This document shows, piece after piece, positions 54,961-59,904 of a stretch of DNA of 59,904 nucleotides. The translations under genes were made by a program, and so were the position numbers. This stretch comes from Caulobacteraceae bacterium (lineage in GTDB: Bacteria > Pseudomonadota > Alphaproteobacteria > Caulobacterales > Caulobacteraceae): NCBI GenBank assembly GCA_019748055.1, contig JAIEQC010000007.1:1-59904 (forward strand). The letters are read 5' to 3'. A model generated the notes under the pieces. The model saw nothing but the letters and a program-made list of their open reading frames with translations, had not been told where the DNA came from and did not search any database. The stretch's first letter is position 1. Each line of letters begins with the position of its first letter.

Positions 54961-57855
54961 TCAGACCAGCGCGCCGTGGCAGTGCTTGAACTTGCGACCC
55001 GATCCGCAGGGGCAGTCGGCGTTGCGGCCGGTGCGTTCCCAGCCCGGCGGCAGTGACTCGACCGGCAGGCGCGCCCGGTCCTCGCCCTGCAGCGCCCCTT
55101 CAGGCAGCTGGGCGGCCGGATTCGACATCTCGTTCTCGCCGGTCTCCGGGTTCAGGTGGATCTCCTGGAACTCGGGCATCTCCATCTGGGGCGGCGGCTC
55201 GAAGCGGAACTCCACCGTCATCAGCCAGCGGGTCACATTGTGCCGCAGCTGGGTCAGCAGGCCCTCGAACAGGTTGAAGGCTTCGGTCTTGTACTCGTTC
55301 AGCGGATCGCGCTGGCCATAGCCGCGCAGGCCGATCACCCCCCGCAGATGGTCCAGATGCACCAGATGCTCGCGCCACTGCAGATCGATCATCTGCATCA
55401 GGAACTGCTTCTCCAGACCGCGCATGCGGTCCGGCGTGATCGCCTGCTCGCGCTCGGCGGCGCGAGCGTCGGCGGCCTTGATCAGGCGCTCCTCGACCTC
55501 CTCGTTCGACACGCCCTCCTCGGCGGCCCAGTCGTGCAGCGGCAGGTCCAGACCCAGGGTCGACTGGACCTTCTCCTTCAGCCCGTCGATGTCCCACTGC
55601 TCGGCATAGGCCTTGGGCGGCATGTGCTGTTCGACCAGGTCGGCGATCACGTCGTGACGGAACTCGGCCACCAGTTCGGAGTGGTTCTCGGCGTCCAGGA
55701 ATTCCTGGCGCTGTTCGAACACCGCCTTGCGCTGGTCGTTCACGACGTCGTCGTACTTCAGCAGGTTCTTGCGGATGTCGTAGTTCCGCTGCTCGACGCG
55801 CTTTTGCGACGTTTCCACCGCCTTGTTCAGCATCGGGTGGGCGATGGCCTCGCCCTCCTGCACGCCGAAGGTCTTCATGATCGCTTCCAGCCGCTCTCCG
55901 GCGAAGATGCGCATCAGGTCGTCTTCGGTGGACAGGAAGAATTTCGACGTGCCCGGGTCGCCTTGACGGCCGGTGCGGCCGCGCAGCTGGTTGTCGATGC
56001 GGCGGCTCTCGTGCCGCTCGGTGCCCAGCACGTACAGGCCGCCTGCGGCCAGCGCCCGCTCCTTCTGGACGGCGATCTCGGCCTTCACTTCAGCTTCGCG
56101 CGCGGCCTCCATCTCCGGCGTCACCTCGACGCCCAGATTGCGCTGGTCCTGGCGCCAGCGCTGCATGCGCATTTCCAGGTTGCCGCCCAGCTGGATGTCG
56201 GTGCCGCGGCCGGCCATGTTGGTGGCGATGGTCACCGCGCCGGGCAGGCCGGCCTCGGCGACGATGTAGGCTTCCTGCTCGTGCTGGCGGGCGTTCAGGA
56301 CGTTGTGCGGGATGCCCTTGCCCTTGCGGACCTCGACGTCGAAGTCGTCGTCCTTCAGCGCCTGATAGGCCTTGCGGGCCGCCGCGCGCTTCTTGGGATC
56401 GTCGGACCGGACGTCGATCTCCAGCTGGCGATGCTTGTCCTTCAGCGTCTTCAGCTCGACGGCATATTCATAGGTCTGAAGCAGGGCCGACAGGCTCTCG
56501 GACTTCTCGATCGAAACGGTGCCGACCAGCACCGGCTGGCCGCGTACGAAGCACTCGGCGATCTGCTTGGCGATGGCCTCATTCTTCTCGCGGGCCGAGC
56601 GATAGACCTCGTCGTCGTGGTCGATCCGCTTGACCGGCCGGTGCGTCGGCACCTCGAGCACGTCCATCTTGTAGATGTCCATGAACTCCTGGGCCTCGGT
56701 CGCGGCCGTGCCGGTCATGCCGGAAAGCTTTGAATACAGACGGAAATAGTTCTGGATCGTGACCGAGGCCAGCGTCTGGTTCTCGGGCTGGATCTTGACG
56801 CCTTCCTTGGCCTCGATGGCCTGGTGCAGGCCTTCCGACAGGCGCCGACCGACCATCATCCGTCCGGTGAACTCGTCGATCAGCATGATCTCGCCGGAGC
56901 GGATGATGTAGTCCTTGTCGCGCTGATACAGGGTGTTGGCGCGCAGGGCCTGGTTGATGTGGTGCACCAGGGTGATGTTGGCCGCGTCGTACAGGCCGGT
57001 GGTGTCGGGCGCGAACAGGCCGCGCTCTTCCATGATCTGCTCGATCTTCTCCGAGCCTTCCTCCGTCAGCAGGGCCTGCCGTTGCTTCTCGTCGAGGTCG
57101 AAGGTGGACTTGTCCTGGATCAGGTCCTTTATGATGGCGTCGACCGTCACATAGAGCTCGGACCGGTCCTCGGTCGGCCCCGAGATGATCAACGGCGTGC
57201 GCGCCTCGTCGATCAGGATGGAGTCGACCTCGTCGACGATGGCGAAGTTGTGCCCGCGCTGCACCATCTCGCGCCGGTCGTAGACCAGGTTGTCGCGCAG
57301 ATAGTCGAAGCCGAACTCGTTGTTCGTGCCGTAGGTTATGTCGGCGGCATAGGCGGCCTGGCGCTGGCCCTGGCTCAGGCCGTTGACGATGACGCCCACG
57401 TCCATGCCCAGGAAGCGATAGACACGGCCCATCCACTCGGCGTCGCGGCGGGCAAGGTAGTCGTTCACGGTGATGACGTGGACGCCCTTGCCTTCGAGCG
57501 CGTTCAGATAGACCGGCGCCACGGCGACCAGGGTCTTGCCCTCGCCGGTCCGCATCTCGGCGATGCCGCCTTCGTGCAGGATCATGCCGCCGGCCAGCTG
57601 GACGTCGTACTGACGTTGTCCCAGCGCGCGCTTTGAGGCCTCGCGCACCACGGCGAAGGCTTCGTTCAGCAGGGCGTCCAACTTCTCGCCCTTGGCCAGA
57701 CGGTCGCGGAAGACGTCGGTCATCATCCGCAGTTCGTCGTCGGAAACCTTGGCGTACTTCTCTTCCAGGGCGTTGATCCGGGTCACCTGACCCATGAAGT
57801 CGCGGACCCTGCGGTCGTTGGTGCTGCCGAACAGTTTCTTGGCGAAGCCGAGCAT
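54961..57855 (-). CDS. secA: Preprotein translocase ATPase SecA
   Basis: 964 residues from ATG 57855. Motor for Sec export. Walker A is [11 protein letters not shown]; the DEAD region contains [20 protein letters not shown]; the C-terminal nucleotide-binding fold includes [15 protein letters not shown] and [14 protein letters not shown]; helical scaffold and wing domains follow. The last ~20 residues hold the zinc finger [14 protein letters not shown] that binds SecB and lipids. A longer in-frame start (58167) is an upstream open frame only. secB is encoded 26 kb away in this window. Confidence 0.96.
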   Translation of the reverse strand: MLGFAKKLFGSTNDRRVRDFMGQVTRINALEEKYAKVSDDELRMMTDVFRDRLAKGEKLDALLNEAFAVVREASKRALGQRQYDVQLAGGMILHEGGIAEMRTGEGKTLVAVAPVYLNALEGKGVHVITVNDYLARRDAEWMGRVYRFLGMDVGVIVNGLSQGQRQAAYAADITYGTNNEFGFDYLRDNLVYDRREMVQRGHNFAIVDEVDSILIDEARTPLIISGPTEDRSELYVTVDAIIKDLIQDKSTFDLDEKQRQALLTEEGSEKIEQIMEERGLFAPDTTGLYDAANITLVHHINQALRANTLYQRDKDYIIRSGEIMLIDEFTGRMMVGRRLSEGLHQAIEAKEGVKIQPENQTLASVTIQNYFRLYSKLSGMTGTAATEAQEFMDIYKMDVLEVPTHRPVKRIDHDDEVYRSAREKNEAIAKQIAECFVRGQPVLVGTVSIEKSESLSALLQTYEYAVELKTLKDKHRQLEIDVRSDDPKKRAAARKAYQALKDDDFDVEVRKGKGIPHNVLNARQHEQEAYIVAEAGLPGAVTIATNMAGRGTDIQLGGNLEMRMQRWRQDQRNLGVEVTPEMEAAREAEVKAEIAVQKERALAAGGLYVLGTERHESRRIDNQLRGRTGRQGDPGTSKFFLSTEDDLMRIFAGERLEAIMKTFGVQEGEAIAHPMLNKAVETSQKRVEQRNYDIRKNLLKYDDVVNDQRKAVFEQRQEFLDAENHSELVAEFRHDVIADLVEQHMPPKAYAEQWDIDGLKEKVQSTLGLDLPLHDWAAEEGVSNEEVEERLIKAADARAAEREQAITPDRMRGLEKQFLMQMIDLQWREHLVHLDHLRGVIGLRGYGQRDPLNEYKTEAFNLFEGLLTQLRHNVTRWLMTVEFRFEPPPQMEMPEFQEIHLNPETGENEMSNPAAQLPEGALQGEDRARLPVESLPPGWERTGRNADCPCGSGRKFKHCHGALV

Positions 57856-58045
57856 GGGGATTCCGGTAAGCGGTCGAGCGGGCGAAGGCTCTGGGACGGG
57901 GGCTCTAGAGCCATGGACGAGCCCCGATCGGGGCGGTCGCGCCGGTCTCGGGCCCTTCGGCGTCGCGCGACCCGGACCCGGCTGAAACAGCGGCGCGGCG
58001 AGGGCGCGCGGACCGTCGAAAATCCCTCGACTTGAACGCAGGCGG

Positions 58046-58074
58046 GACTTAAGCACCGGCCTTACCCCTGTCAA
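58046..58074 (-). promoter_or_regulatory. Candidate secA promoter
   Basis: On the minus strand, a perfect TTGACA (58069-58074) is followed 17 bases later by TAAGTC (58046-58051), near a GCTTAAGTC tract. It lies about 190 bases ahead of the secA start, in the 293-bp divergent gap with the parvulin gene. That gap also holds the palindromes GGCTCTAGAGCC (57901-57912) and GCCCCGATCGGGGC (57921-57934). The -10 match is weak. Confidence 0.45.
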
Positions 58075-58148
58075 CGCGAGGGGCTTTGCAGGGGCCGTCC
58101 AAAGGCCCGTCGCAGCGGCCCTTTCGCCCGCAGCCGATCGAGCCGCCC

Positions 58149-59132
58149 ATGCCCTCGCGCCCGACACCGATCCTCGCGCTTCTGGCGGCCTTCGCCTTCC
58201 TGACGCTGGCGGCCTGCGGCGGCGGGGGCGGGAACGACCGCCCGCCCGAGCCCGGCGACCGAGCGGTGGCCCGCGTCGCCGGCGAGACCATCTGGGCGTC
58301 GGACGTCAAGCGCGAGGCGGTGGCGCAGGGCCTGATCGGCGAGGGAGAGCCGCTGGACGTCACTTCGGGCCTGTTCCGCCGCGTGCTGGACGAGGTCATC
58401 GACCAGAAGCTTCTGGCGCGCGAGGCCGAGCGTCGGGGTCTGGACAACAGCCCTTCGGTTCAGCGCCGCCTGGCCACGACCCGGGACCGCATCCTCGGCG
58501 ACGTGCTGGTCGAGACGGTGGTGAACGGCACGATAACCGACCAGGCGGTGCAGACCCTGTACAACGAGCAGCTCAACCTGGCCCGCACGTCGGAAGAGAT
58601 CCGCGTGCGCCAGATCGTGTCTCGCACCCAGGCCGAGGCGGCCCAGGTGGTCGGCATCCTGTCTGCCGGCGCCGCCTTCGAGGCCGTGGCGGCGGAACGG
58701 TCGATCGACGAGGCGACGCGCTATTCCGGCGGCGATCTCGGCTATTCGACGCTGGACGTCATGCCCAAGGCCTATGCCGACGCCCTGCGCGACCGGCCGG
58801 CGGGATCGACCGTCGGGCCGTTCCAGGTCGAGGGCGGCTGGGCGGTGGTCCGCATCGAGGACCGCCGCCGCGAAACTCCGCCGACTCTGGAGCAGGCCCG
58901 GCCGCAGATCGTCCGCTATCTGACCTATGAGGGTGTTCGTCGCCTGCTGGAGGACCTGCGCGGCGGCGCGGAGGTCGAGATCCTGCTGGGCGCCCCTGAC
59001 GAGGCGGGCGGGACCGAGCCGGCCTCGGCCCCCCGCTCCGCGGCGGTCCCTGACCCCACGCCGCCGCCGGCCTCGGCGCCGACTTCCGGTCAGGCCCCGG
59101 CCGCGACCGCCGCGCCGAAGGCCCGGCCTTGA
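58149..59132 (+). CDS. Parvulin-type peptidyl-prolyl isomerase lipoprotein
   Basis: 327 residues from ATG 58149. Lipoprotein signal ends [10 protein letters not shown]. The N-terminal helical part ([38 protein letters not shown]) is like SurA/PrsA. The parvulin domain has [39 protein letters not shown] and [19 protein letters not shown] Pro/Ala tail of ~50 residues follows. Likely a periplasmic folding helper for exported proteins, fitting its place beside secA. TTGA overlap leads into argJ. Confidence 0.85.
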   Translation: MPSRPTPILALLAAFAFLTLAACGGGGGNDRPPEPGDRAVARVAGETIWASDVKREAVAQGLIGEGEPLDVTSGLFRRVLDEVIDQKLLAREAERRGLDNSPSVQRRLATTRDRILGDVLVETVVNGTITDQAVQTLYNEQLNLARTSEEIRVRQIVSRTQAEAAQVVGILSAGAAFEAVAAERSIDEATRYSGGDLGYSTLDVMPKAYADALRDRPAGSTVGPFQVEGGWAVVRIEDRRRETPPTLEQARPQIVRYLTYEGVRRLLEDLRGGAEVEILLGAPDEAGGTEPASAPRSAAVPDPTPPPASAPTSGQAPAATAAPKARP

Positions 59133-59904
59133 GCGGCGCGGGCGACGGCCGCTCGACGGGCCGCAAGATCGAGGACGCCATCGGCAAGGCGCTGGATCCC
59201 CTGACCTCGGCCCTCAAGAAGGCCGGGCCAGCGACGGCCGCGCCCGGCAAGCCGGGGCTGCAGGTCTCGCCCCTGGCCGTGCCGTTTCCGAAGATCGGCG
59301 CCGTCGGCGGGGTCGAGATCGCGACCGCGCGGGCCGGCTTCTACAAGCACGAGCGCGACGACGTGACGGTCTTCCGCTTCGCCCGCGGCACCACCTGCGC
59401 CGGGGTGTTCACGCGGCACAAGATCGGCTCGGCGCCGGTCGACTGGTGCAAGCGTCATCTGGACGCCGCGGACGGCGGGGCCGACGTGCGGGCGCTGGTG
59501 GTCAACGCCGGCTGCGCCAACGCCTTCACCGGCAAGGCCGGCGCCGACGCCGCCCGGCGCACGGCGTCGGAGGTGGCCAAGCGGTTCGGCTGCCGCCAGC
59601 GCGACGTCATGCTGGCCTCGACCGGCGTCATCGGCGTGGTGCTGGACGACCGCAAGATCGCCGCCCGCCTGCACGAGGTCGAGGCGGCGCTGGACGCCGA
59701 CGTGCCCGCGGGGGAACAGTGGGCCCGCGCGGGCCTCGGCATCATGACGACCGACACCTTCCCCAAGGGGTCGTACGCCGAAGCCCGGATCGACGGGGTC
59801 AGGGTGCGCATCGCCGGCATCGCCAAGGGCTCGGGCATGATCGCGCCCGACATGGCGACCATGCTGGCCTTCATCGTCACCGACGCCGCCATCGCCCCGC
59901 CGGT
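59129..59904 (+). CDS. argJ: Glutamate N-acetyltransferase ArgJ (3' end outside window)
   Basis: At least 258 residues, open to the right edge. Start TTG 59129 overlaps the parvulin stop (TTGA); no ATG lies in frame upstream. Bifunctional ornithine acetyltransferase of the arginine pathway. Family blocks: VTVFRFARGTTCAGVFT, LVVNAGCANAFTGKAG, MLASTGVIGV and the self-cleavage site region KGSGMIAPDMATMLAF, where the Ala-Thr bond is normally cut to release the beta subunit. The first ~50 residues are less conserved. Confidence 0.93.
   Translation, partial: MSGAGDGRSTGRKIEDAIGKALDPLTSALKKAGPATAAPGKPGLQVSPLAVPFPKIGAVGGVEIATARAGFYKHERDDVTVFRFARGTTCAGVFTRHKIGSAPVDWCKRHLDAADGGADVRALVVNAGCANAFTGKAGADAARRTASEVAKRFGCRQRDVMLASTGVIGVVLDDRKIAARLHEVEAALDADVPAGEQWARAGLGIMTTDTFPKGSYAEARIDGVRVRIAGIAKGSGMIAPDMATMLAFIVTDAAIAPP

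Noticed and set aside
58049..58065. CtrA-like TTAA...TTAC near secA
   Set aside because: Spacing is 9 and only one half-site is exact.

Overview
This is a GC-rich chromosomal window that looks like an alphaproteobacterium of the order Caulobacterales. Brevundimonas or a close relative is my inference; I could not run a search. Gene content and order match what I know of the Caulobacter crescentus replication-origin region: hemE and a DUF299 kinase/pyrophosphorylase gene diverge from a ~500 bp non-coding gap, and to the left lie rho, mnmE, mnmG, rsmG, parA and parB, then holA, lptE, leuS and a CenR-like response regulator. Almost everything is chromosomal housekeeping. I see no transposase, integrase, phage, CRISPR, tRNA or rRNA.

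Layout. 1-6.2 kb: the end of ftsK, lolA, an sRNA-like locus, xthA, an SLC13 permease, a lipoprotein and a small coupled ORF. 6.2-9.5 kb: a CenR-like regulator, a YggS-type PLP protein, a ThiE-like protein, an NtrZ-like periplasmic protein and a DUF3576 lipoprotein. 9.5-13.6 kb: leuS-lptE-holA. 13.6-20.2 kb (minus strand): mnmE, mnmG, rsmG, parA, parB and a methyltransferase, with three parS-like palindromes. 20.3-24.5 kb (minus): hemE-hemH-hemJ and rho. 24.46-24.96 kb: the candidate replication origin, with two CtrA-type boxes, four TCCCCA motifs, an AT-richer tract and GANTC sites. 25-28.5 kb (plus): ppsR-maf-aroE-coaE-dnaQ.

28.5-35 kb: secB, a Tim44-like protein, mltA, a HerA-like ATPase, an AI-2E/PerM transporter and an outer-membrane beta-barrel. 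35-40 kb: a giant NAD-glutamate dehydrogenase. 40-43.4 kb: usp, NifU-like protein, an XRE regulator, tsaB, rimI and fur. 43.4-48.4 kb: miaB-phoH-ybeY-lnt and an XRE regulator. 48.4-51.1 kb: an unusual lipoprotein with a toxin-like domain, coaBC-dut and a membrane protein. 51.2-59.9 kb: mmsA, a conserved membrane-anchored protein, a class-V PLP enzyme, secA, a parvulin lipoprotein and the start of argJ (cut by the window edge).

Functionally the window links replication initiation (origin with CtrA and DnaA control), segregation (ParA, ParB, parS, FtsK) and envelope biogenesis (LolA, LptE, Lnt, SecA, SecB, MltA, CenR). Genes flanking the origin mostly point away from it, so they are co-directional with replication forks. 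Dense operons are joined by many four-base stop/start overlaps.
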